64,000 nucleotides of DNA, taken from contig JAXLRM010000005.1 in the NCBI GenBank assembly GCA_046331095.1, forward strand, positions 1-64,000, in the 5' to 3' direction. Shown piece after piece: positions 53,971 through 62,868 of this stretch. Position 1 is the stretch's first letter, and every line of letters begins with the position of its first letter. The position numbers were made by a program, and so were the translations under genes. Origin of the DNA: JAIBAC01 sp046331095. Its GTDB lineage: Bacteria > Actinomycetota > Acidimicrobiia > UBA2766. The notes below the pieces were generated by a model. It was not told the origin of the DNA. It saw only the letters and a list, made by a program, of their open reading frames with translations, and made no database searches.

Positions 53971-54891
53971 ATGCAAGTGCTCGAGTGTGTCGCCAACGTG
54001 TCCACGAGCGACGCGGCCGTCGTCGAGACGATGTGCGCGGTCGTGGCGGCGTCGGGGGCCGCCCTGCTGGATCGCCACACCGACGCCGACCACGCCAGGT
54101 CGGTCCTCACGATGGCCGCCCCCGCCGCCGTGATCGCGGCGGCCGCTGCCGACCTCGCGGGCTGTTGCCTCGACCTTGTCGACATCACGACTCACGCGGG
54201 TGTGCACCCGCGGCTCGGAGCCCTCGACGTGTGCCCGTTCGTCCCGATCGGCTTCGAGACCGGAGTCGCCGGCCTCGACGCGGCGCTGGAGTCCGCAGGC
54301 GGGGCAGCTCGCGAGATCGCCGCGCTCGGGATCCCCGTGTTCGCGTACGACCGCCTCTCGCCGACGGCCGTGTCGCTCCCCCACGTGCGTCGGGATGCCT
54401 TCGGAGGGCTCGCGCCGTCGTGGGGCCCACCGCGCCCTCACCCGCGTGCGGGTGCCACAGCCGTCGGTGTGCGTGACGTCCTGGTCGCTCTCAACATCGA
54501 CCTCGGGGGCGAGAAGGCCGGCTTGCAGGCCGCCCACGCGATCGCCGCGGAAGTACGCGAGGCCGGCGGCGGCCCCGCGGGATTGCGGGCCATCGGCCTC
54601 GAGCTCGTCCGCCAGGGCCGCGTGCAGGTTTCGATGAACCTCACGCGGCCTTGGGAGTGCGGGGTCGGCACCGCATGGAATGCCGTCGCCGCTGCCGCCG
54701 GGCGACACGGGGTCGACATCGGTTCCGGCGAGCTCGTCGGTCTCGTCCCGGTTCGCGCGCTGGACGACGCCGGCGCCGACGTCCTGGACCGCTGCGCGAT
54801 CACGCCCGAGCGAACCCTCGAGGCAGCACTCGTGGCCAAGGGCCTGCGTGACGGCGGCGCCGGCCCGCTGCGGCTCCCCGTCCTGGCGTGA
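53971..54891 (+). CDS. Glutamate formimidoyltransferase
   Basis: This 306-residue protein has the formiminotransferase domain: LECVANVSTSDAAVVETM, LLDRHTDADHARSVLTM, DITTHAGVHPRLGALDVCPFVP (His ligand region), PVFAYDRLSPTAVSLPHVRRDAF, LVALNIDLGGEKAGLQAA and QVSMNLTRPWECGVGTAW. It transfers a formimino group from N-formiminoglutamate to tetrahydrofolate in histidine breakdown. No cyclodeaminase domain is fused. The other Hut genes are not in the window. ATG 53971 follows GCGGGG and begins just before the first strand. Confidence 0.9.
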   Translation: MQVLECVANVSTSDAAVVETMCAVVAASGAALLDRHTDADHARSVLTMAAPAAVIAAAAADLAGCCLDLVDITTHAGVHPRLGALDVCPFVPIGFETGVAGLDAALESAGGAAREIAALGIPVFAYDRLSPTAVSLPHVRRDAFGGLAPSWGPPRPHPRAGATAVGVRDVLVALNIDLGGEKAGLQAAHAIAAEVREAGGGPAGLRAIGLELVRQGRVQVSMNLTRPWECGVGTAWNAVAAAAGRHGVDIGSGELVGLVPVRALDDAGADVLDRCAITPERTLEAALVAKGLRDGGAGPLRLPVLA

Positions 54892-54907
54892 ACCGGGCGT
54901 CAGGCCC

Positions 54908-55915
54908 TCAGGATGCCGTGACCGAGATCGGGATCGTCACGGTGGCTGCGTCCCCGAAGGGGTTGCAGTTGACCTCGGATGCGACGCCACACTGGGTGTA
55001 CACGCCCGAGGTCGTGGTGATCGTGAGGACGTAGTCGCCGACCTCCGGGTACGAGACGGCGACATCGATCGGGCCCGCCTTGCCGTGCACCGGCGCAGGC
55101 ACCGGGTGAGCACCGTACTCGCCGGGGTAGAGGACCTTGGCATCCTGCGTGCACTGGATCGGGTCGAGGGTCCCTCCGGGGCTCTCGGCCTTGATCCAAC
55201 AGGACGGGAACTCGGCGTCGGGGTCATCTGCCGACACCGTCACCTTCAGCGCCTGACCGACGACGAGGTGGATGCGGCTGTCGGAGCCGGCGGGGGCCAC
55301 CGAGGGAGTCCACGCCGGTGCGAGCTGAGCCGTGTTGGGCGCCGGTGTGGCATCCCACCGGAACGGGCCGCAGTCGGGGCTCGTCCCGGGGCAGATGGGT
55401 GCAGGCATCGACCCGGGCGGGGCGTCGTCCTCGGTCTGGCCGAGGTTGTGCGACGCGGCAGGCGAATTCGACTTGGCAGCAGACGAGGCGACGTCGCCGA
55501 CGGGCACCGGCGAAGATGCCGCGGGTGTCGTGGTGGGCGACGTGGTGGTCGAGCTCTGGCCGTTCGACGTCGACGTCGTCGAGTGGAACGCCGAGTAAGC
55601 CTGTGCCAGCGAGGCTCCGAGCTCCTCTGCGGGCGGGGTGCCACCGCTGCTCAAGAGCGCAAGTACGACGCCGATGCCGACGACCACGACTCCGGCGACG
55701 ACCACGAGGGCGTGACGGACCTTGGGGTTCGCCCACGAGCTCGCAATTGCGCCGGGCGGCTCCGGGAGCGGCGTCACCACCCCCGCATGGCCCAACAGGT
55801 CACTCGCGGGTAGGCCGGGGCCGGGGAGGCCCGGGCCGGAGGCGGGCGCTCCGGTCGGAGGGCTACCAACCGCGGAGGCGGGATCGCTGCTTGATGTGGT
55901 GCGCGTCGTCTGCAT
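54908..55915 (-). CDS. Membrane-anchored extracytoplasmic protein, unknown function
   Basis: This 335-residue protein has a Pro/Gly/Ser-rich cytoplasmic N terminus (1-66), one membrane segment (67-89, VRHALVVVAGVVVVGIGVVLALL) and a long Ser/Thr-rich extracytoplasmic linker (95-180). A C-terminal beta-rich domain has six cysteines (ICPGTSPDCGPF, FPSCWIK, PIQCTQ, YTQCGVASEVNCNPF) that could form disulfides. The C-terminal VSYPEVGDYVLTITTTSGVY resembles Ig-like or PKD-type folds. No enzyme motif is seen. ATG 55915 follows GTGGGAG. It may sense or bind something at the cell surface. Confidence 0.72.
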   Translation of the reverse strand: MQTTRTTSSSDPASAVGSPPTGAPASGPGLPGPGLPASDLLGHAGVVTPLPEPPGAIASSWANPKVRHALVVVAGVVVVGIGVVLALLSSGGTPPAEELGASLAQAYSAFHSTTSTSNGQSSTTTSPTTTPAASSPVPVGDVASSAAKSNSPAASHNLGQTEDDAPPGSMPAPICPGTSPDCGPFRWDATPAPNTAQLAPAWTPSVAPAGSDSRIHLVVGQALKVTVSADDPDAEFPSCWIKAESPGGTLDPIQCTQDAKVLYPGEYGAHPVPAPVHGKAGPIDVAVSYPEVGDYVLTITTTSGVYTQCGVASEVNCNPFGDAATVTIPISVTAS

Positions 55916-56132
55916 CTCCCACCCGAGGGGCTGCGGTGCGGGCTGGTGTCGGGACAAGTCGTCCTGTCCCTCTGATTCTGCGCCGAAGGGCCGCGGCCCT
56001 TCTCGTGCAGTGGTGGCGACCACCCGGACACCTCCCACGTCGGCATCTCCGCCTGAGGGGGGATGCTAACGCGACAGCGCCGACCGTGCCCGGGTGCTCA
56101 CAGTGGCCGCCCGCGGACCGGATCGCCCGACG

Positions 56133-56441
56133 TCACACCGCGATCGGAGCCTTCGTGCGCGTCTCCTTGACGCGGCGGTCGGCCGCACGCTGGCGACGCA
56201 ACCGGCGTCGCTCACGCTCGGAGGTCCCGCCCCAGATGCCGAACTTCTCGCCGTTCTCGAGGGCGTAGTCCAAGCAGTTCACCCGCACCTCGCATGCGCC
56301 GCAGATCGACTTCGCCTCCTTGGTCGAGGCGCCCCGCTCGGGGAAGAAGATGTCGGGGTCGACCCCGATGCAATTGGCCCGCGGCTGCCAGGAGAGATCC
56401 ACTGGAGTCCCGTTGCGTGTCAAACGCTCGAACACCTGCAT
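56133..56441 (-). CDS. WhiB family iron-sulfur transcriptional regulator
   Basis: This 102-residue protein has the four cluster cysteines at 24, 47, 50 and 56 (RANC, SICGACEVRVNC), the turn motif GIWGG (68-72) and a basic C terminus (RERRRLRRQRAADRR). The spacing Cx22Cx2Cx5C is that of WhiB proteins, which bind a 4Fe-4S cluster and contact the housekeeping sigma factor. They regulate division, redox or stress genes in actinobacteria. The sequence near LSWQPRANCIGVDPDIFF is closest to the WhiB1/WhiB2 type. ATG 56441 gives the standard length. A GC-rich leader of about 300 bases separates it from the A/T-rich candidate promoter at 56741-56767. Confidence 0.92.
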   Translation of the reverse strand: MQVFERLTRNGTPVDLSWQPRANCIGVDPDIFFPERGASTKEAKSICGACEVRVNCLDYALENGEKFGIWGGTSERERRRLRRQRAADRRVKETRTKAPIAV

Positions 56442-57077
56442 CAACCACGCCTTTCCCTTTGCCAGTGCATACCGGGCCGCCCGGTACACGTCTACGCAAC
56501 GGAGCGGCTTCACGCGCCCACCTGGCTGGGCCCCCTCGGGCCGTCCGCTGCGTCTCTTGCCTGTCCCTGTGAGCTCCGCTCCGCCCTCGGACCCCCGGCT
56601 CCGATTCATCCTGTGTGGGTTCCTCCCGGTCGACCCGGCCCGGCCTCCTCGGCCCGGCTTCATCGACCCGGACTCTTCGGCCCGGCTTCTTCGACCGGGC
56701 GCACTCGATTCGGACGAGCCGGACGGATGACCGGACTGGAATTACACATCTGTATTTAACCTGTCACCGCGTGAGCCTGCAAGTGGCTTGTGGTGAGTCA
56801 GCCGAACTGATGGCCGACGGAGTCCCTCTGCAGCGAGCACTCTAGAGATCCACCGTGCTCAGGAGCAGTGAGCAGGTTGTGGGACTTCTGTGGAATTCCG
56901 GGGTTCACCTGGGGAAGAGCCTGCCGCTCCTGTGGAGGAGTGCGCCGTTTCCGGTGGATCGTCGCTCCGAGTCGCAGAACAGCCTCATCCGAACACGTTC
57001 GGTGTTCGCTCACCGGGGTCCGGGGCGGCATTTCCGCGGCGTCGTGGGCGGATCCGCCGGCATCGGCGCGCACCCCG
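56442..57077. other. Long gene-free stretch upstream of whiB
   Basis: This 636-base interval has no convincing gene. Its first part is a GC-rich leader of whiB with an imperfect tandem repeat (about 28 bases; TCGGCCCGGCTTC recurs at about 56655 and 56683). At 56741-56767 lies the most A/T-rich patch of the region (minus strand GTGACA, 15 bases, TGTAAT), a candidate whiB promoter. The rest (56768-57077) is lower in GC than genes nearby, and no family-like peptide appears on either strand. Confidence 0.6.
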
Positions 57078-59087
57078 TCACAGCGCCCGCCGCATGCGGC
57101 GCTTGTGCTCGAGGAAGTCCACGAGCACGTACTCGCCGAGAGTGTCGGGGGTCGTGAAGAAGGCGCGGCCGCGGTTCATCTCGGTCATGCGCTCCACGAA
57201 GCGGCGCAGAGCAGGCGACTCGTCGAGCATGAACGTGTTGATGCGGACCCCGGCGCGAGTGAGGCGCACGACCTCCTTGAGGGTCTCCTCGATCGTGCGC
57301 GGCGCCGGCGGGTAGGAGAAGTAGGGCATGCCGCCCTCGATGTGAGCCGTGGGCTCGCCGTCGGTGATCATCACGACCTGGCGCGTCGGCGACGGATGGC
57401 GTTCGAGCATGCGCCGCGCCAGCAGGAAGGCGTGCTGCATGTTCGTGCCGTAGACGAAGTCGTAGCTCGCCTTGGGGAGCTCGCCGGGGGCGATCTCGCG
57501 GGCGACCTCGCTGAAGCCGACGATGCCGAGGTAGTCCCGCGGGAACTGCGACGAGATGAGCGTGTGCAGCGCGACCGCGACCTTCTTCGCGGCGAGGAAG
57601 TTGTCGCGCATCGGCATCGACAGCGACAGGTCGAGCAACAGCACCGTGGAAGTGCGCGTGAGGCGTTCGGTCTCGGTGATATCGAAGTCGTCGGGCACGA
57701 TCCGGACCGGGGTCCCCACGCCGCCACGCACGAGGGCGTTACGGATCGTGCGGCCCACGTCGAGCAGGAACGGGTCCCCGAACTCGTAGGGGCGGCTCTG
57801 GTAGGTCGGCTCACCGAGCACGCCGCGATCGCGCTGGGTGTGCTCACCGAAGCGGTCGCGCTCCATCTCGCCGAAGAGCTCCCGCAGCGTCTTCCGGCCG
57901 ATACGGCGCAGGCCGGCGGGAGTGAGCTCGAGGCGCCCGTCCTCGTTGCGCACGAGCCCGGCGTCCTCGAGGCGCCTCACGAGCTGCTGGAGCTGACGTA
58001 ACGACCGGGCGGCGTCGTCGCCCACGAGGTCGCGGACCTCGTCGGGGTCGACCTCGGCGAGCAACGCCGGGTTGGTGGCGTCGGCGAGGAAGCGCTCGAG
58101 CTCGCTCATGCGCCCGAGTGCATCCATGGCGGCCATGCCGCCCGCCATGTCGAGGGGATCGCCGCCCCTGAAGTCGTACCCCTGGTCCCACGGCAGCGTC
58201 GGGAACCCCTCGCTGAGCCGGCGACGGAGCTCGTCGGCCTGCCAGCGCAGGTCCATGTCCTCCATGAGCGCGTCGAGGACGGACTCGAGCTCCGCCCGCT
58301 GGTCGTCCGTCATCGACGCGAGCAGCGCCTGCATCTGCGCCATCCGTTCGGCGATGTTCGTCAAGAGCTCGTCGAGGTCGTGGGGGTTCTCGGGGAAGAA
58401 GTCGCCGTAGCGACCCATGAAGCCCTCGAAGTCGGGCTCGCGGCCCTCCGCCCGGTCGCGGAGCATCTGGTTGAGCTCGGCCATCATGTCCTTCGTGCGC
58501 TGGAGCTGCTCGGGCGACATGTCGCGCAGGCCCTCGGTGAGGCCCGATCCGAACTGCTGCATCGCCTGGGCTCGGAGTTCGTCCACGAGCTCGTCGAACT
58601 TCCGCTCCGCCTCCGGGTCCACGAAGTCGTGCGCCCGCAGGGAACGGATCCGCTCGCCGGCGCCGTCGGGGAGCATGTGCATGTCCTCGAGGCTGTCGCG
58701 CAGCGCCGCTGCGTCCCGTCCAGGCGGCGTGTCCTCGTCGACGCCGCCCGACTCGGCCCCGCTCAGAGCGCGTTCGATGCCTTCGGTCTCGGTGCGGACC
58801 ACGTCGTCGAGGCGCTCCTCGAGGTCGGCGAGCACACCCGAGGGGTCGTAGCGGTCGAGGATGTCGCGGCGGCGCTGCCGCAACCGCTCCATCAGCTCAC
58901 GCAGTCCCTCGACGCGCTCGCCGGCAGCGTCGAAGCCGTCGCGCAAGAGGCGGCGCAGCGCCGCGTTCAGGTCGCCGTTGTAGAGGACGTCGTCGGCGAG
59001 CTCACCGAGCACGTCGTCGGCGTCGAGGTCGGCCACGACCTGGGTGCCGTCCCAGGCCGAGTAGCGAAAGCGGCGGCCCGAGGCCAT
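57078..59087 (-). CDS. VWA-domain protein paired with a MoxR-like ATPase
   Basis: This 669-residue protein has a long helical N-terminal region rich in Asp/Glu/Leu/Arg (about 1-400, including LRELMERLRQRRRDILDR) and a C-terminal von Willebrand A domain. The MIDAS motif DLSLSMPMRDN (DxSxS) lies at about 482, followed by LGIVGFSEVAREI, GTNMQHAFLLARRML and VVMITDGEPTAHIEGG, so metal-dependent binding looks intact. The next upstream gene encodes the matching AAA ATPase and the pair is separated by only four bases. MoxR-VWA pairs act as chaperones that insert metals or assemble complexes; Rv0958-Rv0959 of M. tuberculosis is a similar pair. The client here is unknown. Confidence 0.87.
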   Translation of the reverse strand: MASGRRFRYSAWDGTQVVADLDADDVLGELADDVLYNGDLNAALRRLLRDGFDAAGERVEGLRELMERLRQRRRDILDRYDPSGVLADLEERLDDVVRTETEGIERALSGAESGGVDEDTPPGRDAAALRDSLEDMHMLPDGAGERIRSLRAHDFVDPEAERKFDELVDELRAQAMQQFGSGLTEGLRDMSPEQLQRTKDMMAELNQMLRDRAEGREPDFEGFMGRYGDFFPENPHDLDELLTNIAERMAQMQALLASMTDDQRAELESVLDALMEDMDLRWQADELRRRLSEGFPTLPWDQGYDFRGGDPLDMAGGMAAMDALGRMSELERFLADATNPALLAEVDPDEVRDLVGDDAARSLRQLQQLVRRLEDAGLVRNEDGRLELTPAGLRRIGRKTLRELFGEMERDRFGEHTQRDRGVLGEPTYQSRPYEFGDPFLLDVGRTIRNALVRGGVGTPVRIVPDDFDITETERLTRTSTVLLLDLSLSMPMRDNFLAAKKVAVALHTLISSQFPRDYLGIVGFSEVAREIAPGELPKASYDFVYGTNMQHAFLLARRMLERHPSPTRQVVMITDGEPTAHIEGGMPYFSYPPAPRTIEETLKEVVRLTRAGVRINTFMLDESPALRRFVERMTEMNRGRAFFTTPDTLGEYVLVDFLEHKRRMRRAL

Positions 59088-59091
59088 CGGC

Positions 59092-60522
59092 TCACCTCGC
59101 CGTGTAGAGCGTGCGGTCCCCGAAGGGGTCCTTGTTCAACCGCTTGGAGAGGTGGAGCCCCTCGAGGACGAGCTCGAGCGCGGCGGCTATGCCACCCGGC
59201 GTCTCGCCGCCGATGCGCATGAGCGCAGCCGGGAAAGGCTCGGCGAGCCCGTCGATCTGGGCCACGATCGAGGCGCTCGTCATGTCGGCGCCGACCTCGA
59301 CGCTGAGGCCGTCCTCGACCGCGGCGAGGAGGGGGCGCACCTCGTCGGCGCGCACCTCTGAGCGGTAGACAGCGAGGACTGCCTTGGACACGAGGCGCTC
59401 GACGATCTGGCCCTCGCGCCCGTCGTCGACGGTCTCGAACTCGACCTTGCCCATCGTCGACGCCGCGAGCGCGGCGAGGTCCGAGACACGCGGCGCCACC
59501 TCGTCCTCGCCGAGGCGCAACGCGCGGCGCAGGGCGTTGGCAACCAGGGTCTCCTCGTTGGTGATCGTCATCCGCACCGAGACGCCCGAGCGCTGGTTCA
59601 CATCGGTCGACTCGCGGGCGAGCTGGCTCAGCTCGGCGACGATGCGGCGCATGAACGGCGCCACGTGGACCACACGGGCGCCAGCAGCCGGGGCCCGCAC
59701 CTCCTGCTCGGTGATCGCCATCTCCATCTCGGCGTCGAGGGGGTAGTGCGTGCGGATCTGGGCGCCGAAGCGGTCCTTGAGGGGCGTGATGATGCGGCCC
59801 CGGTTCGTGTAGTCCTCGGGGTTCGCGGACGCGACGAGGAAGACGTCGAGGGGCAGGCGCACCTTGTAGCCGCGGATCTGCACGTCGCGCTCCTCGAGCA
59901 CGTTCAGGAGACCGACCTGGATGCGCTCGGCGAGGTCGGGGAGCTCGTTGATCGCGAAGATGCCCCTGTTGGTGCGCGGCACCAGTCCGTAGTGGATCGT
60001 GAGCTCGTCGGAGAGGTAGCGGCCCTCGGCGACCTTGATCGGGTCGACCTCGCCGATGAGGTCGGCGATGGAGATGTCGGGCGTCGCGAGCTTCTCGCCG
60101 TAGCGCTCGTCGCGGCCGACCCACGCGATCGGGGTGTCGTCACCGGCGTCGGCGACGAGGTCGCGTGCGAACGGGCTCACGGGGTGGTACGGATCGTCGT
60201 GGATCTCCGAGCCGGCGACGATCGGCAGGTGCGGGTCGAGGAGTGCGACGAGGCTGCGGATGATGCGGCTCTTCGCCTGACCGCGCTCGCCGAGGAAGAC
60301 GACGTCGTGGCCCGCGAGCAGGGCGTTCTCGAGCTGGGGCAGGACCGAGTCCTCGTAGCCGTGGACGCCCTCGACGATTGCCTCGCCCTCGGAGAGACGT
60401 GTCACGGCATTGCGGCGGATCTCCTCCTTGACCGGGAGGCTCTCCCACCCCGAGGCACGCAACTCCCCGAGCGTCGCGGGCAGGGCCGTGAATGCGGGAC
60501 CGGGGCCGGGTGCAGACGCCAT
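59092..60522 (-). CDS. MoxR/BchI-like AAA ATPase
   Basis: This 476-residue ATPase has an unusual Walker A (GERGQAKSRIIRSL, near 78-91), where Ala replaces the Gly before the Lys. Walker B is GIFAINELPDL, then come the pre-sensor NVLEERDVQIRGYKVRLPLDVFLVASANPEDY (sensor 1 Asn) and PLKDRFGAQIRTHYP (sensor 2 region). A C-terminal helical domain follows. This is the magnesium chelatase I/MoxR type. It should power the VWA partner encoded just downstream (four bases). ATG 60522 has a TAGGCT box six bases upstream, so the two-gene transcript is probably leaderless. Confidence 0.88.
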   Translation of the reverse strand: MASAPGPGPAFTALPATLGELRASGWESLPVKEEIRRNAVTRLSEGEAIVEGVHGYEDSVLPQLENALLAGHDVVFLGERGQAKSRIIRSLVALLDPHLPIVAGSEIHDDPYHPVSPFARDLVADAGDDTPIAWVGRDERYGEKLATPDISIADLIGEVDPIKVAEGRYLSDELTIHYGLVPRTNRGIFAINELPDLAERIQVGLLNVLEERDVQIRGYKVRLPLDVFLVASANPEDYTNRGRIITPLKDRFGAQIRTHYPLDAEMEMAITEQEVRAPAAGARVVHVAPFMRRIVAELSQLARESTDVNQRSGVSVRMTITNEETLVANALRRALRLGEDEVAPRVSDLAALAASTMGKVEFETVDDGREGQIVERLVSKAVLAVYRSEVRADEVRPLLAAVEDGLSVEVGADMTSASIVAQIDGLAEPFPAALMRIGGETPGGIAAALELVLEGLHLSKRLNKDPFGDRTLYTAR

Positions 60523-60528
60523 CGCGGC

Positions 60529-60534
60529 AGCCTA
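60529..60534 (-). promoter_or_regulatory. -10 box TAGGCT, leaderless start
   Basis: On the minus strand TAGGCT ends exactly six bases before the ATG at 60522. It probably drives the MoxR-VWA pair. Confidence 0.5.
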
Positions 60535-60648
60535 ATGCAGCCACTCCGGCCCGTTCCGGGGAACCCCCTCGCCGCTCCCCGACCCCCACGTGCGCGCGTC
60601 ACGCACCACCCCTCGGACACCCACGCGCGCACGTCGATGGACCGTTCG

Positions 60649-60654
60649 TATACT
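60649..60654 (+). promoter_or_regulatory. -10 box TATACT, leaderless start
   Basis: TATACT is close to the consensus -10 and ends six bases before GTG 60661. It makes GTG 60661 the likely start of the glycoside hydrolase in preference to the ATG at 60637, which lies upstream of the box. Confidence 0.6.
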
Positions 60655-60660
60655 GCGCCG

Positions 60661-62799
60661 GTGCAGATCGTCGCCCTCGACGACGGATGGCGTGCGCGCG
60701 AGCGGACCGACGACCTCGCGACGACCTACTGGCGCCGCGACCTCGACGACGCGGACTGGGCCGCGACCAAGGTGCCGGGCCAGTGGGCATCGCTGCCGGG
60801 TCCCGCGCCCGTGCGGGGACCGATGGCGTACCGGGTCGCGTTCTCGCTGCCTCGTGTCGATGCGTCCCAACGAGCGCGCGTCCGTGTCGGCGGCGTCTTC
60901 TACTACGGCCACTACTGGCTCGACGACACCTACCTCGGGGATCGCCACGGCTACTTCCTCGCCCACGAGGTGGACGCGACCGAGGCCCTGCGCGCTCGCG
61001 ACGATCATCTCCTCGCCGTCGAGGTCGAGTGTCCCGACCAGGCGGACCGGACCGCCAAGACGATCGTGACGGGGGTGTTCAGCCACTGGGACGCGATCGA
61101 CCCCGAGTTCAACCCCGGCGGGATCTGGAGACCAGTCGAGGTGGTGGTGACCGGGCCCGCCTACCTGGGGTTCGCGACCGTGCAGTGCCGCGAGGTCTCT
61201 CCAGCGGCTGCGCGTCTCGCCGTGCGGCTCGGCGTCGACTCCGACGAGGAGCGGCACGCACGCGTGGACCTCACGCTACGGGAGGCCGACACCGGCAACG
61301 TCGTCGACGCGGTCGGCCACGCGGTGTCGCTCGCGCAGGGGACCACTGTGGTCGAACTGGCCCTGGCAGTGTCACGGCCACGCCTCTGGTGGCCCCACAC
61401 CCTCGGCGACCAGCCCCTGTACGACCTCGAGGTCTCCCTCACCGGTCCCGAAGGCGACGAATGGGACCGCGCCGAACGCACGACCGGGCTGCGCGACCTG
61501 ACCGTCGACGACTGGATCTTCAAGGTCAACGGGGAGCGCATCTTCGTGCGCGGCGCCAACCACGCTCCGACCCGGATGGCCCTCGCCGAGATCACGCCCG
61601 CCGACAGCCTGGCCGACGTGCGCCTCGCGAAGGAGGCGAACCTCGACCTGCTCCGGGTCCACGCGCACGTGTCACCCGACCACCTCTACGAGGCGGCCGA
61701 TCGCGAAGGCCTGTTGTTGTGGCAGGACTTCCCCCTGCAGTGGGGTTACGCGCGCAGGATCAAGAGGGAGGCGGTCGCGCAGGCCAGAGGATTGGCCCGC
61801 GCGCTCGGACACCATCCGAGCATCGCTATGTGGTGCTGCCACAACGAACCGCTCGCGGTCGAGATAACCGACGTCGCCGAGATGAGCGGATGGCAGGCCG
61901 CGCGTGCCGCCTTGTCCCTCGTGGCGCCGTCGTGGAACAAGAACCGGCTCGACCCGGCGTTGCGCAGGGCGTTCGAGGACGAGGACCCGTCGCGTCTTTG
62001 CAACGAGAAGAGTGGGGAGTTGCCGTCGCCGTGGAGCGGCGGCACCGACACCCACATGTACTGCGGGTGGTACGTGGGCAAGACCCGCGACTTCGGCAGG
62101 CTCGTCGACGCCCTACCTCGCCTCACCCGGTTCGTGTCCGAGTTCGGCGCCCAGGCCCTGCCCCGCCCCGAGCTGGTCGAGTCGATGGGCTGCGGGCACT
62201 GGCCCGACCTCGACTGGGACCACCTGCGCGAACGCCACAGCGCCCAGCCCGCACTCCTTCACCGCTACGTCCCGCCCGACGGTCACGCGGACCTCGCCGC
62301 TTACGTCAGCGCCACCCAGCGCTACCAAGGCGAGCTGCTCAAGTACCACATCGAGGCCCTGAGGCGGCGCAAGTACGCCCCCGCGGGCGGCTTCGCGATG
62401 TTCGCCTTCGCCGACAGCTACCCAGCCGTCACGTGGTCGGTCCTCGATGCCGACCGCGTCCCCAAACTCGGGTACGGGTACGTGCGCGACGCCTGCGCCG
62501 ACGTCATCGTGTGCGCAGACTGGCCCGAGGCGCAGTACGAACCGGGAGCGACGGTGAACGTGGGTCTGTACGTGGTGTCCGACCTGCGCCGGCCCCTGCA
62601 CGGGCTGGCCTTGCACGCACGGCTCGGGTCGTCCGCACACGTCTTCGAGGGGGGTGTGGACTCGGATTCGGTCGCCTTCGCCGGCGAGTTCGTCGCGTCC
62701 GCACCGACGACCGCGGGATCGCACCGCCTCGAGCTGAGCCTGCTCGACTCACACGGCACCGTCCTGGCGGTCAACTCCTACGGGATCACCGTGGGGTGA
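60661..62799 (+). CDS. Glycoside hydrolase family 2 (beta-mannosidase-like)
   Basis: This 712-residue enzyme has the GH2 layout. A sugar-binding jelly roll (about 1-170: WRRDLDDADWAATKVPGQW, VFYYGHYWLDDTYLGD, FNPGGIWRPVEVVV) is followed by an Ig-like domain (about 170-290, ending LWWPHTLGDQPLYDL). The TIM barrel has RGANHAPTRMALAEI, the acid/base Glu in CCHNEPLAV (near 395) and the nucleophile Glu in FVSEFGAQALP (near 493). It has no signal peptide, so it probably acts on small glycosides in the cytoplasm. GTG 60661 is chosen from the TATACT box. It is divergent from the MoxR gene. Confidence 0.88.
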   Translation: MQIVALDDGWRARERTDDLATTYWRRDLDDADWAATKVPGQWASLPGPAPVRGPMAYRVAFSLPRVDASQRARVRVGGVFYYGHYWLDDTYLGDRHGYFLAHEVDATEALRARDDHLLAVEVECPDQADRTAKTIVTGVFSHWDAIDPEFNPGGIWRPVEVVVTGPAYLGFATVQCREVSPAAARLAVRLGVDSDEERHARVDLTLREADTGNVVDAVGHAVSLAQGTTVVELALAVSRPRLWWPHTLGDQPLYDLEVSLTGPEGDEWDRAERTTGLRDLTVDDWIFKVNGERIFVRGANHAPTRMALAEITPADSLADVRLAKEANLDLLRVHAHVSPDHLYEAADREGLLLWQDFPLQWGYARRIKREAVAQARGLARALGHHPSIAMWCCHNEPLAVEITDVAEMSGWQAARAALSLVAPSWNKNRLDPALRRAFEDEDPSRLCNEKSGELPSPWSGGTDTHMYCGWYVGKTRDFGRLVDALPRLTRFVSEFGAQALPRPELVESMGCGHWPDLDWDHLRERHSAQPALLHRYVPPDGHADLAAYVSATQRYQGELLKYHIEALRRRKYAPAGGFAMFAFADSYPAVTWSVLDADRVPKLGYGYVRDACADVIVCADWPEAQYEPGATVNVGLYVVSDLRRPLHGLALHARLGSSAHVFEGGVDSDSVAFAGEFVASAPTTAGSHRLELSLLDSHGTVLAVNSYGITVG

Positions 62800-62868
62800 C
62801 TCGGCGCCGACGCAGATCGCGGTAATCGCTCAAGTCCGCCGGCCCGGGTGCCGATACCGCCAGGGGGA

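Noticed and set aside
56860..56945. Possible DnaA boxes (TTGTGGGA, CTGTGGAA, CTGTGGAG)
   Set aside because: None matches the actinobacterial box TTGTCCACA or its complement closely, and no dnaA, dnaN or gyrase gene is nearby.
56798..57073. A 91-codon minus-strand frame upstream of the VWA gene
   Set aside because: Its codon bias is weaker than that of the real genes here, it has no hydrophobic or domain pattern, and it lies in a GC-poorer spacer.
59665..60660. A long upstream extension of the glycoside hydrolase frame
   Set aside because: It runs antisense through the MoxR-like ATPase gene. The TATACT box and the family's normal N terminus support GTG 60661.
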